Counted from the first letter of the stretch, positions 8,872 to 17,665 are shown. The stretch is 64,000 bases of DNA from Sulfopaludibacter sp963835555 (GCA_963835555.1 CAWIGC010000035.1:1-64000), one strand, 5' to 3'. Numbers and translations: made by a program. Notes: a model not told the origin generated them from the letters alone.

Positions 8872-9916
8872 CTAGATGACCAATTCCAAGGGTTCTGACA
8901 CGGCGTGTCGCACCGTGGCCAGCAGTGAAGGGTGTCCAAGATCGACGTTGCTAACCCAACGTCGAGCCTGGAGGCCCTCGTGGACGCCGACCTGGACACC
9001 CTCGCTACCGCACTGTACGTGACGACCGACGACCTGCTGAAGCAATCGCCGCAGCTCGCGCCGTACCGTCCTGAGGTAGGCATCGACCCGAAGCTGAGCG
9101 ACGCCGAGCTGGTCACCCTTGCGGTCATGCAGGCCTTACTGGGGTTCACCTCCGAGGCCCGGTGGCTGCGGCACGCCCGGGCTCACCTGCGGCACCTGTT
9201 CCCCTGCCTGCCGCAGCAGCCCGGTTACAACAAGCGGCTGCGCGCCGCGGCATCGCTGATCCGGCATTGCATCCGGGCCCTGGCGGCCGATACCAGCGTA
9301 TGGACCGATGACGTATGGGTGGTGGATTCCACCCCGGTCGAGTGCGGCCGCTCCCGCGAGACCGCCAAACGTTCTGACCTGGCCGGATGGGCCGAATACG
9401 GGTATTGCGCCAGTCACTCGCGCTACTTCTGGGGCCTTCGGCTGCACCTGGTGTGCACCCTGCAGGGCCTGCCTGTCGCCTTCGCCCTGGCCGGCGCCAA
9501 AGCCGACGAACGCGAGGTGCTGGCCGGCATGTTCACCGCTGACCCGGAGCTGGTCGCCACCCGGCCCGGCCAGACCCTCATCGGTGACAAGAACTACTTC
9601 GGCGCCGGCTTCGAGGCGACCATGGCCGGCGCGCGGATCAAGCTCCTGCGGCCCGCCCGCAAGGGCGAGCCGGAACGGGCAGGCGCCCAGTTCTTCAAGC
9701 CCCTCCGCCAGATCATCGAGTCGATCAACAACACCTTCAAAGGCCAGCTCGACCTGGAACAACACGGCGGCCACACCCCCGACGGCGTGATAGTCCGCGT
9801 CCTGCAGCGCATCCTCGCACTGACCGCCGCCATCTGGCACAACGACCGAGTCGGCCAGCCCGTCAAGCGCTCGCTCCTGGCGTATGACCACTGACCCCTT
9901 GGAATCGATCATCTAG
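8872..9916 (+). mobile_element. Complete IS982-family insertion sequence
   Basis: 1,045 bp bounded by imperfect inverted repeats. The left end reads CTAGATGACCAATTCCAAGG (from 8872). The right end read inwards is CTAGATGATCGATTCCAAGG (from 9916). These agree at 18 of 20 positions and continue GGTTCTGAC versus GGTCAGTGG. A single transposase gene fills the element. I see no clear target duplication: flanks gcaccgc and aggccaa differ. Confidence 0.85.
8932..9894 (+). CDS. IS982-family transposase
   Basis: 320-aa DDE transposase. The first catalytic Asp is in VWVVDSTPVECGRSR, followed by YGYCASHSRYFWGLRLHLVC. The second Asp is in TLIGDKNYFGAGF and the Glu in RQIIESINNTFKGQLDLEQH. The gene is open over its full length and lies between good inverted repeats, so the element may be active. 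The start used is the first in-frame codon after a GTG-rich leader; MSKID may be preceded by the true start a few codons upstream. Confidence 0.85.
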   Translation: MSKIDVANPTSSLEALVDADLDTLATALYVTTDDLLKQSPQLAPYRPEVGIDPKLSDAELVTLAVMQALLGFTSEARWLRHARAHLRHLFPCLPQQPGYNKRLRAAASLIRHCIRALAADTSVWTDDVWVVDSTPVECGRSRETAKRSDLAGWAEYGYCASHSRYFWGLRLHLVCTLQGLPVAFALAGAKADEREVLAGMFTADPELVATRPGQTLIGDKNYFGAGFEATMAGARIKLLRPARKGEPERAGAQFFKPLRQIIESINNTFKGQLDLEQHGGHTPDGVIVRVLQRILALTAAIWHNDRVGQPVKRSLLAYDH

Positions 9917-10040
9917 AGGCCAATGTCACTTCGGACGGCTCAGGGCGTGTCGCGTAGATCTTGGCGGCCGGCGGCCGCGATCTCTGTGATGTTCGCCTCT
10001 TGCGCTCCGGCCCGTACCTGGTGGCAATGTCGGAAGTGGG

Positions 10041-10748
10041 ATGACGCGGCCAAGGAGGCTCGGCATGGTGTGGATCGATGGTGAGCCTGTCCTTGGCCTG
10101 CCATCGAACGCAGGTGGCCGAGGGCGCGAGCGCGGCCATGCGGTCGCGGTGGTTGCCGTGCTCGCCGGTTTCTTGCTCGCCGCGTGCGGCGGGACAGCCA
10201 GTTCGCCGGGTGGCGGGACAGCCAGTTCGCCGGGCGGCACCGCCCGCTCCACCGCCGCGACCCCAGCGGCCTCCCCGACCGGGAGCACGGCCGCCCCGGC
10301 GCCTGCGGCCATCGAGGTGCGCAGCGCTGCCTTTGCCGCCGGCGCGGCGATTCCCGTCAGGTTCACCTGCAAAGGCAGCAACGTCCCGCCGCCGCTCAGC
10401 TGGAGCGGATTGCCCGCGGGCACGGCCAGCGTCGCCCTGGTGATGGACGATCCGGACGCCGTGGGCGGCACCTTCACCCATTGGGTGGTGTTCAACCTGC
10501 CGCCCACGGCCGCAGGCATCGAGGGCGGGTCACTGCCGCCAGGCGCGACGCAGGCCGCGAATAGCGGCGGTCAGGCCGGCTACATCGGCCCGTGCCCACC
10601 CAGCGGAACCCACCACTACCGGTTCACGGTCTACGCGGAGCAACGACGGCTGGAACTACAGGAAGGGGCCGCTCTGCCGCAGGCGCTCCGAACGATCAAG
10701 GCGAACGCCGTCGCGTCCGGCCTGCTCACCGGATTGTTCAGCGCCTGA
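10041..10748 (+). CDS. YbhB/YbcL (PEBP) family lipoprotein
   Basis: 235 aa. A long N-terminal lead precedes the signal segment AVAVVAVLAGFLLAAC with lipobox LAAC, so the real start may be an internal codon near 10140. A low-complexity Ala/Ser/Thr/Pro linker with two GGTASSPG repeats follows. The PEBP domain shows the ligand-pocket motifs FTCKGSNVPPPLSW, LVMDDPDAVGGTFTHWVVFN and GPCPPSGTHHYRFTVYAE. Family members bind phosphatidylethanolamine-like ligands or small molecules; function in bacteria is not established. It would be anchored on the outside of the membrane. Confidence 0.85.
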   Translation: MTRPRRLGMVWIDGEPVLGLPSNAGGRGRERGHAVAVVAVLAGFLLAACGGTASSPGGGTASSPGGTARSTAATPAASPTGSTAAPAPAAIEVRSAAFAAGAAIPVRFTCKGSNVPPPLSWSGLPAGTASVALVMDDPDAVGGTFTHWVVFNLPPTAAGIEGGSLPPGATQAANSGGQAGYIGPCPPSGTHHYRFTVYAEQRRLELQEGAALPQALRTIKANAVASGLLTGLFSA

Positions 10749-10867
10749 CCCGGGCTGCGGCGCCCGCGTGGCAGATACGGGCGAACGACTCTGGGCGGCA
10801 GGGCCGCTGGCTGTTAGGCAGAAGGTGGGCTCGTTGCCGGTGCCGCCGCCAGAGGAGGTGAGCAGGG

Positions 10868-11044
10868 GTGACACAGTCGACGCTTGTTGCCGCCAGGTGG
10901 GAAGGGGAGCGCCGCACGGCGATCCGGCTAGGTAACGGCCGCAAGCTGGGTTCGCGCAGCGGCGTGACCCGCAGGCCGCGGGCGCCGCGGCTGGCCACCG
11001 ATGAACCGAGGCAGCGGTTTGCGATGGAGCCAAGCCGTGGCTGA
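10868..11044 (+). CDS. Possible small basic protein (58 aa)
   Basis: A GTG-started frame preceded by GGAGG encodes a 58-aa Arg-rich peptide, TLVAARWEGERRTAIRLGNG followed by RKLGSRSGVTRRP. It ends 39 bases before the P-type ATPase start. I do not recognise it and GC-rich DNA yields such frames by chance, so this is a candidate only. Confidence 0.25.
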   Translation: MTQSTLVAARWEGERRTAIRLGNGRKLGSRSGVTRRPRAPRLATDEPRQRFAMEPSRG

Positions 11045-11083
11045 CGACAGCGTCGCTGCGGCGGACCGAGAGAAGGTCACCTG

Positions 11084-12019
11084 ATGACGTCGGTGCTGCC
11101 TTCTGCGGTGGGCGGCCCGCATGCGCTCGGACGTCCGCCATCGCGCGGGCTGAGCAGCGATGAGGCACGGGCGAGGCACACGCAATACGGCCCCAACCTG
11201 CTGGCCGAGGCGCAGCGGCCGCACTGGCTAGCGCGGTTCGCGCGCAACTTCACCTATTTCTTCGCGATCCTGCTGTGGGCGGGCGCGGGTCTGGCGTGGC
11301 TGGGCGACCAGCCGCAGCTCTCCATCGCGATCGTGGCAGTGATCGTGGTCAACGCCGTGTTCAGCTTTGCTCAGGAGTATCGGGCCGAGCGCGCCGTCGA
11401 AGCATTGCGCCGAATCCTGCCGCAGCGCGCGCGTGTCCGCAGAGACGGACGCCCACATGAGATCGACGCGCAGGAAGTGGTGCCTGACGATGTCCTCCTG
11501 CTCGCCGCGGGGGACCGCATCTCGGCCGATGGGGAACTGGTCGCCGACGTCGAGCTGAAAGTGGACATGCCAACGCTGACGGGGGAGTCGCGCCCCGTCC
11601 GCCGCCGCATGACGGCGGCGGAAACCGGCGCGGGCGTCGGAGCGCCCAACCTCGTGTTCGCTGGCACCTATGTGGTCGCGGGCACCGGGGACGCCCGGGT
11701 GACGGCGACCGGAATGCGCACCGAGCTTGGGCGCATCGCCGAACTCACCCAAACGGCGAAGCAGCGGCCGAGCCCGCTGGAGCTTGAGATGGGCCGGGTG
11801 ACGCGCCTGGTGGCGATTCTCTCGGTGTCCATCGGCGTGACCTTCTACTTCGTGGCGGGCCTGCTCGGGATGAGCGTCAAACGATCGGTGTGGCGTTGGC
11901 CGACAGTGGACGCAACATGGTGCTTTTGGGCAGCACACCGTGCCCGGCGGGTCCGGCGGGGCGTTTTTGGACCTGATCAGTTGTTGGTTACCAAACGCGA
12001 GGGTACGGGCAGCGCATGA
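11084..12019 (+). pseudogene. Truncated cation-transporting P-type ATPase
   Basis: The N-terminal cation-ATPase domain (LSSDEARARHTQYGPNLLAE), two membrane helices (FFAILLWAGAGLAWLG, IAIVAVIVVNAVFSFAQEY) and the actuator domain with the TGES motif (MPTLTGESRPVRR) are present, followed by VTRLVAILSVSIGVTFYFVA. Similarity ends near 11,880. The PEGL helix, the DKTGT phosphorylation site and the nucleotide-binding domain, normally ~500 more residues, are missing. The last ~45 codons (KRSVWRWPTVDATWCFW) look non-native. The protein cannot catalyse transport. Its stop overlaps the next frame's ATG at 12016. A deletion or collapsed assembly is likely. Confidence 0.7.
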
Positions 12020-12187
12020 CGAGCCGTCCTACCTCACCGCCGGCCGATCCGTCCCCCGACGAGACGGCGGCCGGACACACGCCGGTGCCTGACCGGACAC
12101 AGCCAGTGCCGGTCGCCGGGCGCGCCCGGCCGCCCGGATCGTCCTTCGGCGGGATCGCGCGGCGGCGCCGGGACGGCGCGCGAACGG

Positions 12188-13291
12188 GTGCCCGTGCGCA
12201 CCATCCTGGCAGCGATCGGGCTTGTCCTCGGGACTGTCCTTCTCCTGCTGCTGATCAGGGAGATCCAGCGGGTCCTGGTGTGGATCGCGATCGCGGCCTT
12301 CTTCGCGGTCGCGCTCTATCCGGCGGTGAACTGGATCCAGCGCCGCGTGCCATGGTGCCGGCGGTCGCTTGCCACGCTGATCGTGTTCTTCCTGGTGTTC
12401 GCGGCCCTCGCCGCCCTGATCGCGGTCTTCGCGGTGCCACTCGCGCGCGAGGGGACCGCCCTGGCGGGCCAGCTTCCGCAAATAGTGCAGGACGCCCGGG
12501 CCGGACGAGGTCCGGTGGGCCATCTGCTCGTCCGCGCCCACGTGCTCGAATACCTCCAGAAGAACGAGGGCCGTGTCCGCGAGTTCGTGAGTGGCCTCGG
12601 CACCCCGGCCCTCGGCTTCCTACGGAAGGCGGCCACCGGGGCGGCGGCCCTCGTGACGATCTTCGTGCTGTCATTCCTCATGATCCTCCAGGGGCCGAAG
12701 CTCGTGGCAGGCACCCTTTCCCTGTTCCCGGAGGACCGCGCCGAGCGCATCCGGAAGGTCGGCACGGACTGCGCCAGGACCATCACGGGCTACATCTCCG
12801 GCAACCTGCTCATCAGCGTGATCTGCGGCGTGCTCACCTATGCCGTCCTCAAAATCTTCGGGGTGCCGTTCTCGGGACTCATCGCGCTGTTCGTCGCCAT
12901 CGCCGACCTCATCCCCCTCGTCGGGGCCACCCTCGGCGCCGTCGTGGCCGCGCTCGCCGCCTTCGTGCATTCCGTGCCAGCCGGCATCGCCGCCATCGTG
13001 TTCTTCATCCTGTACCAGCAGTTCGAGAACCACGTACTGCAGCCGCTGATCTTCTCCCGGACCGTGAAGCTCAACCCGCTGACGGTGCTGATCGCGATCC
13101 TGGTCGCCGTCGAGCTCGCCGGAATTCTCGGCGCGCTTGTCGCGATCCCCGTTGCGGCCATGATCCAAATCATTGCCCGCGACGTGTGGAGCCACCACGG
13201 CGGACGGTTCAAACAAACACCCACCGTTGGCGGGGAGCAAACGCCGGTCTCCGGACCGCCCGGCGAGAAGGTCCTGCCGCCGTCCCGCTGA
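12188..13291 (+). CDS. AI-2E family transporter (permease)
   Basis: 367 aa from a GTG at 12188, with ~8 hydrophobic segments. These include TILAAIGLVLGTVLLLLLI, VWIAIAAFFAVALYPAVNW, LATLIVFFLVFAALAALIAV and ALVTIFVLSFLMIL, then the conserved late region YISGNLLISVICGVLTY, FVAIADLIPLVGATLGAV and YQQFENHVLQPLIFSRTVKL. The family exports or transports autoinducer-2, Na+ or other solutes depending on the member. A Pro-rich frame starting at 12016 (MTSRPTSPPADPSPDE) overlaps the ATPase stop and may be the true N-terminus after a one-base shift near 12170. Confidence 0.85.
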   Translation: MPVRTILAAIGLVLGTVLLLLLIREIQRVLVWIAIAAFFAVALYPAVNWIQRRVPWCRRSLATLIVFFLVFAALAALIAVFAVPLAREGTALAGQLPQIVQDARAGRGPVGHLLVRAHVLEYLQKNEGRVREFVSGLGTPALGFLRKAATGAAALVTIFVLSFLMILQGPKLVAGTLSLFPEDRAERIRKVGTDCARTITGYISGNLLISVICGVLTYAVLKIFGVPFSGLIALFVAIADLIPLVGATLGAVVAALAAFVHSVPAGIAAIVFFILYQQFENHVLQPLIFSRTVKLNPLTVLIAILVAVELAGILGALVAIPVAAMIQIIARDVWSHHGGRFKQTPTVGGEQTPVSGPPGEKVLPPSR

Positions 13292-13690
13292 GCTGGCTCC
13301 GGCTGCCTTCCTGGCGCTGGCGGGGAAGGCTCGCACGCGCCATAACCAGCCCCGGACCGGCTCAGGCTCGAGAGGCGGAAGACCGGCGGGTTCCCGTTCG
13401 AGCGTGGGGCGTACGTGTACCGGGCCATCGATCAGCATGGCCAGGTTATCTCGAATGGCGACGCAACCAGCGGGCACTGCGCCGCCAGCGGCCGCTTCCC
13501 CGCTCGCTCCTGCCACGCATTCTCGCCATCGCCATCACTGCGATAGCCGCCCTCGCGGCGCGCTGGTGCTGCGTCCAAGGCTCGCACGGCGACGCCGCCG
13601 TCATCGACCGGGCGTGTGACGGTGCCGGGGCCGTGTTCTGGCTCGCGCCGGGCGATCCGGCCGCACCGAGCGCCCAGGCCGCCTATGCCA
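13292..13690 (+). other. Degenerate sequence with possible IS6-like fragment
   Basis: No intact gene. One frame near 13,370-13,450 reads GGFPFERGAYVYRAIDQHGQ, which resembles the first catalytic region of IS6-family transposases (W.YVYRAIDQ.GQVID). The following sequence does not continue convincingly in any frame. I treat it as an eroded transposase fragment with low confidence. Confidence 0.25.
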
Positions 13691-13699
13691 GGCGCGGCC

Positions 13700-13956
13700 C
13701 GCGAGGTTGCCCGGGCCGAAGCTGACGCGGCGGCTGCGGGGCAGGAACTGGAGCGGGCACGGTCCGGCGCCTGGCGGCGAGATCGACCGGCTACGCGACG
13801 AGCTCCGGCAGACGCGGCGCGGGGCAGAGCGCGCGGCTGAGGCGGTGCGGCAGGAGGCCCGGGACCAGGTCGCCGCCGCAGAACGGCAGCTCGGCCGGGT
13901 CCGCGACGACACGGCCCACGAGCGGGACCAGCTGCAGCAGTCCTACCAGGCGCAGA
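13700..13956 (+). pseudogene. Coiled-coil protein fragment (frameshifted)
   Basis: Two overlapping frames together give AREVARAEADAAAAGQELER, then EIDRLRDELRQTRRGAERAA and VRQEARDQVAAAERQLGRVR, ending at QLQQSYQAQI. This is a long Ala/Arg/Glu coiled coil such as the C-terminal part of KfrA-like plasmid proteins or other actinobacterial coiled-coil proteins. A frame change occurs near 13,775. It stops exactly where an opposite-strand transposase fragment begins, so it looks interrupted. Specific family not determined. Confidence 0.35.
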
Positions 13957-14058
13957 TCATTGCCCGGTCAGCACCGGAATGTACAGCTCGTACTTCTCGC
14001 TCGGCGCCAGCCGCCTGCCCGCCTTCTTCCTGGCCGAGTTCATAATCCGATCCGACAC
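13957..14058 (-). pseudogene. Transposase OrfA N-terminal fragment
   Basis: A 33-aa minus-strand frame, VSDRIMNSARKKAGRRLAPS then EKYELYIPVLTGQ, ends in a TGA. It resembles the first residues of helix-turn-helix OrfA proteins (R.LSPSEKYEL...LTGQATQRE). The rest is missing. Together with the interrupted coiled coil on the other side, it marks an old insertion scar. Confidence 0.35.
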
Positions 14059-14238
14059 GGCGATCAGCCCGCTGGCCGCTCAGGCAACGCCGTCCGGTGG
14101 CTATTTCTGCCGGGGGACCAGCTCGCTAAGTCAGACGCAAGACAACGTCATCGCGGGATCGGCCTTGGGGACACAGCAGCTGTGGCGACCCGCAAATGGC
14201 TCCGCGACGATGGGCGTGAGGGCAGGGGACAACTGAGT

Positions 14239-15220
14239 ATGGGGGCGGGCGTGGCCGGGACGGATCGTGTGTACCGCGCGGCTGCCGTCGTGGCTTTGGG
14301 GTCCGCGGTGGCGGCGCTGGTGGTGATGTGCGCGGCGGTGCGCGTTCACCCGTGGTCGATGCTGGGCATCGTGGTGGCGCTACCGGCTGCAGTGATCGCC
14401 GGGTGGCATGTGGTGACGCGGCGTGGGCTGGCCCGGGTGGTGGCCGGCCTGATCGTGCTGGCCGCGGTGGTGGCACCGGTGCTGCACGTGCTGGCGCATC
14501 GGCCGGGGGCGTTGCTGGTCGCCATGCTCCTGTTCGGGTTCTCGATGGCCTCGGCCCGCTTCGCGCTGCTACCGGCGGGGCGGCGTCCGCGGCGGGGCAG
14601 TCGCCGCCGCGGAGCTCGGGTGACGGGTGCTGGCCGCGCTGTCCTGCTGCTCAATCCCCGCTCCGGCAGCGGGAAGGCGGCGCGCCTCGACCTCGCCGGC
14701 CTGGCCCGGCGGTCGGGGGCCGACGTCGTCGCGGTGCGGCCGGGGGATGACCTGGGTGAGCTGGCCGAGGACTTGGTGGCCGGGGGTGCCGGTGTGCTCG
14801 GCGTCGCCGGCGGCGACGGATCGATGGCGCCGGTAGCGGCGGTAGCGTCCCGGCACGGGCTGCCCTTCGTGTGCGTGCCGGCCGGCACCCGCAACCACTT
14901 CGCTCTCGACCTCGGCCTGGACCCGGACGACCTGGCACACGCGATGACGGCCTTCCGGCGCGGGGTGCAGGTCCGGGTGGACCTGGCCGAGGTCAACGGC
15001 CAGGTGTTCGTGAACAACGTCTCGCTCGGCATCTACGCGGCGATGGTCAGGTCACGGCACTACCGGCGCTCCAAGGTGCGGGCAGTCCTGGACGAATTGC
15101 CCGACTTGATCGGGCCCGACTCTGCGCCGTTGCCGCTGCGTTTCCGGGCGCCGGACGGGGCGGAGCATTCCGGGGCCCACGCGTTGCTGGTGTCCAACAA
15201 CCCCTACCGGCTCGGCGGCC
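14239..15220 (+). CDS. Diacylglycerol-kinase-like lipid kinase, 3'-truncated at the chimera junction
   Basis: ATG at 14239. Three or four N-terminal hydrophobic segments (AAVVALGSAVAALVVMCAAV, MLGIVVALPAAVIAGW, VAGLIVLAAVVAPVLHVLA, LLVAMLLFGFSMASA) precede a DAGKc domain. The nucleotide-binding motif is VLLLNPRSGSGKA, followed by GVLGVAGGDGSMAPVA, FVCVPAGTRNHFALDLGL and VNNVSLGIYAAMVRS. The kinase phosphorylates diacylglycerol or a related lipid at the membrane. Similarity ends at LVSNNPYRLGG (15216); the following residues are antisense to an SDR gene. The usual C-terminal ~100 residues are missing because the contig changes origin here. Confidence 0.8.
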
Positions 15221-15227
15221 TACCGAA
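15211..15227. other. Junction of actinobacterial and acidobacterial sequence
   Basis: Two genes on opposite strands lose homology here within ~10 bases: the lipid kinase after NPYRLGG and the SDR after IAAAAQSFG. The shared bases are a GC-rich ggcggcc. To the left lie GC-rich actinobacterial genes, to the right acidobacterial ones. No insertion sequence or repeat lies at the join. Confidence 0.75.
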
Positions 15228-15467
15228 GGACTGGGCGGCGGCGGCGATCTTCCTGCAGTCGTCGTCGGAGGCCACGTCGCCCTGGACCAGCACGGCCTGG
15301 AACCTCGCGGCCTTGACCAGGCGCGGTCGCTGTGCCTTGGAGCGGGCGTAGTTGATCACCACGGCCTTGGCGCCCTGGCGCGCGGTTTCCACGGCGATGG
15401 CGCGGCCAAGCCCCGTCGAGGCCCCGGTCACCACCACAACAAAGTCTTCGACGCCGCCGCCCGCCAT
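15220..15467 (-). CDS. SDR-family oxidoreductase, truncated at the chimera junction
   Basis: The N-terminal ~82 residues of a short-chain dehydrogenase. ATG at 15467 is preceded by GGGGGAA. The cofactor motif VVVVTGASTGLGRAIAVETA (TGxxxGxG), then KAVVINYARSK and VLVQGDVASDDDCRKIAAAA, follow in the normal order. The expected next motif (GRIDxLVNNAG) is missing because the sequence changes to the lipid kinase of another organism at ~15,220. NAD(P)-dependent; substrate unknown. Confidence 0.8.
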
Positions 15468-15654
15468 GATCGTTCCCCCAGGATTTTCCCCTTGATAGTG
15501 GCTCGTGCGTCGAAACTGAAGTTTGCGCGGAAGGCGGGGTGAGGCGCGGGGCGTCGGCCGGCCAATATGGGGTCGGTCGAAGCGAAGTCGGCTAGAAATT
15601 AGGGTCTCCAGTTGCATCGGACTGGCTGAATGTACGCCGAGCCCCGCCAGCCGA

Positions 15655-16140
15655 TCAATATCTCCGGACTAAATCACGCCCCTGTTTCCAGCGTTGCTCC
15701 CGTTCCCGGACGCGCTCCATCGCGCGCCGGCAGTTGTGCGAGCAGAAGCGTTGTAAAGGACTTCGCCGAGCACGCACGAATCCCACGTAGCAGCCCGGCC
15801 GGTCGCAGGAAATGATCGAAAAAAATGTTCCGTAGCGATTACCCTCGCAGGGTCATTAACCGCTTCTGGCTCTTCGGGTTTCCGGCTCTTGGTGTGCTCC
15901 CGGTAGCGGTGGCTTTGCCCGTTCCGTTTCTGTCTACCTGCCGTGGTCGTCCGGTATCTCTGCTGGGCTTTCCACCGCGACCATTGCCGGGCTGCTTCCC
16001 GGCACGCTTCGCTGCAATATCGTTGGCGTGCCTGGCCGGGATGAAAGCGTTGCGCACATCCTTTTAGCAGACACCGGCGTGTTCGCGGCCGGCGGGGCAA
16101 TCGCTTCCGCCGGCCACCCTCTGTTGTGCCTCGATGATGT
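15655..16140 (-). CDS. Cys-rich hypothetical protein next to an ISNCY element (frameshifted)
   Basis: The frame reads RRCLLKGCAQRFHPGQARQR, YCSEACREAARQWSRWKAQQ and RYRTTTAGRQKRNGQSHRYR. After a shift at the A/T homopolymer near 15,820 it continues SCDRPGCYVGFVRARRSPLQ, RFCSHNCRRAMERVRERE and WKQGRDLVRRY, with the stop at 15655. There are two CxxxC...CxxxC modules, so two zinc-ribbon-like units are likely. I know this type as a recurring unknown protein beside transposons in Acidobacteria. Its N-terminus runs into the ISNCY left end, and no clear start codon is visible there. Function unknown. Confidence 0.55.
16105..16122 (+). repeat. 18-bp direct repeat, left of the ISNCY element
   Basis: TTCCGCCGGCCACCCTCT, identical to 17831-17848. 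The pair brackets the ISNCY element with 28 bases (left) and 7 bases (right) between repeat and inverted repeat. It may be a long target duplication or part of a repeated host sequence. Confidence 0.6.
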
Positions 16141-16216
16141 CCCCTTGTGGCCTCATTAGAAATGTCCCCTAACCTGAAGACCTCACGTGGAGGTCTATCG
16201 GTTGGGAAGGATATCG

Positions 16217-17485
16217 ATGAGTGACGAGGAGCGGAAGCGTGGCGAGGTAATGTCACGTTTGAAGAAGGGGGATCTGCGGTTGCGGAACGCGGCGGAGATT
16301 CTGAGCATCAGCTATCGGCAGGCGAAACGAATCTGGAGGCGGTATCGAGGACAGAGTGCGAAGGGGCTGGTGCACGGCAGTGTGGGGAAGGAATCCAACC
16401 GAGCCAAACCGAAGAAGGTGAAAGAACGGGTTCTGCGGCTGATCCGGCAGAAGTATTCCGGAGAGATTGGCGAGCGTTTTGGTCCCACGCTGGCAGCGGA
16501 GCACCTGTGCAGCGAAGACGGCATTGAGGTGGATGCCGAGACGCTACGGCGATGGATGCTGGCGGCAGGGCTCTGGAGCCGGGAACGGAAACGCAAGGTC
16601 CACAGGAAACGACGCGAGCGGAAACCACATTTTGGACAACTGGTGCAGATGGACGGAAGCTTTGAAGACTGGCTGGAAGGACGGGGACCCTACGGTTGCC
16701 TGATGAATCTGGTAGATGATGCGACGAGCACGACGTTATGCCGGTTGGGGGAGCAAGAGACGATCTGGGCAGCGGCAGGAGTGTTACGCGCATGGATCGA
16801 AGCCCACGGGGTGCCGATGGCCCTGTATACGGACTGGAAGAACGTGTACGTGAGGGAGCCGACGACGAAGGAGTTATTGCACGGGAAAACGCCGGTAACT
16901 CAGTTTGGCGGGATGTGCGGGCGGTTGGGCATCAGCATCATCGCGGCCAGTTCGGCACAGGCGAAAGGGAGGGTGGAACGGAATCACGGGACACATCAGG
17001 ATCGGTTGATCAAGAAGATGCGTCGGAAGAAAATCGGCACGCATGAAGCGGCCAATGAGTATCTGGAAAAGGAGTATCTGCCGGAGCACAATCGGCGATT
17101 TGCGGTGGAGGCCGGAGAACCGGAAGATTATCATCGGGCCAGGCCAGCGAAGCGGGCGTTAGAGGAAGCCTTGCATTTAGAGACGGAGCGGACACTGGGA
17201 GAGGACTGGGTGGTACGAGACGACAGCCGATTCTTCCAGGTGACCAGAGAGAGCAGGTATGCACCAGCGAAGTCGAAGGTGGTGGTCTGCCAATGGCAGG
17301 ATGGGCGGCGGGAAATCCGGTATCGGGGCAAGCGTCTGGAGTTCGAAGAAATAGCCCAGCGCCCGGCCAAGGTCAAAATCGAAAGCAAGCGGAAGGCGCA
17401 TCGCAAGCCGGCGCCGCCAGCCAGCAATCACCCGTGGAAGAGCAGTTATCAGGAGATGGGCGTGAAGAAGCCAGCGAGCGTGTAG
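16217..17485 (+). CDS. ISNCY-family transposase
   Basis: 422 aa from ATG 16217 (MSDEERKRGEVMSRL). An N-terminal helix-turn-helix (RLRNAAEILSISYRQAKRIW) is followed by a DDE integrase core: first Asp in LVQMDGSFEDWLEGRG with LMNLVDDATSTTL, second Asp in MALYTDWKNVYVREP, and Glu in SSAQAKGRVERNHGTHQDRL. A C-terminal domain with FFQVTRESRYAPAKSKVVVC and a basic tail completes it. It is full length with no stops, so probably functional. The D-(G)SF and TDWKNV signatures place it in the ISNCY group widely found in Acidobacteria and Planctomycetes. Confidence 0.85.
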   Translation: MSDEERKRGEVMSRLKKGDLRLRNAAEILSISYRQAKRIWRRYRGQSAKGLVHGSVGKESNRAKPKKVKERVLRLIRQKYSGEIGERFGPTLAAEHLCSEDGIEVDAETLRRWMLAAGLWSRERKRKVHRKRRERKPHFGQLVQMDGSFEDWLEGRGPYGCLMNLVDDATSTTLCRLGEQETIWAAAGVLRAWIEAHGVPMALYTDWKNVYVREPTTKELLHGKTPVTQFGGMCGRLGISIIAASSAQAKGRVERNHGTHQDRLIKKMRRKKIGTHEAANEYLEKEYLPEHNRRFAVEAGEPEDYHRARPAKRALEEALHLETERTLGEDWVVRDDSRFFQVTRESRYAPAKSKVVVCQWQDGRREIRYRGKRLEFEEIAQRPAKVKIESKRKAHRKPAPPASNHPWKSSYQEMGVKKPASV

Positions 17486-17515
17486 ACCCAGAGCTATGGA
17501 AATGCCGGAGTGTGG

Positions 17516-17552
17516 GGAAGTGGAAATCCAAAAGCAGGATTCCCACTTTTCC
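17516..17552 (+). repeat. Hairpin repeat, copy 1
   Basis: GAAGTGGAAATCC / GGATTCCCACTTTTCC separated by aaaagca forms a 12-bp stem (AAGTGGAAATCC against GGATTCCCACTT, one mismatch) with a 7-nt loop. A near-identical copy lies 150 bases downstream. Confidence 0.65.
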
Positions 17553-17665
17553 ACGACTCCTTGGAGATCTCACAAAAGGCGCGAGATCTCCACATTCCCA
17601 CAGCTCCGACGACGGCAGTTGGGATCGCGATGAGCAGCCAAGAAAACAAAAAATGCCGTCGGAGG

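Noticed and set aside
12016..13725. 569-aa plus-strand frame over the AI-2E permease
   Set aside because: Apart from the first ~55 codons, which may be the permease N-terminus, it is an Arg/Pro-rich shadow of the permease frame.
1..15220. Genomic island acquired by an acidobacterium from an actinobacterium
   Set aside because: Both genes at the edge are cut at the same point with no integrase, att site or IS; a chimeric join is simpler. Kept open in the findings.
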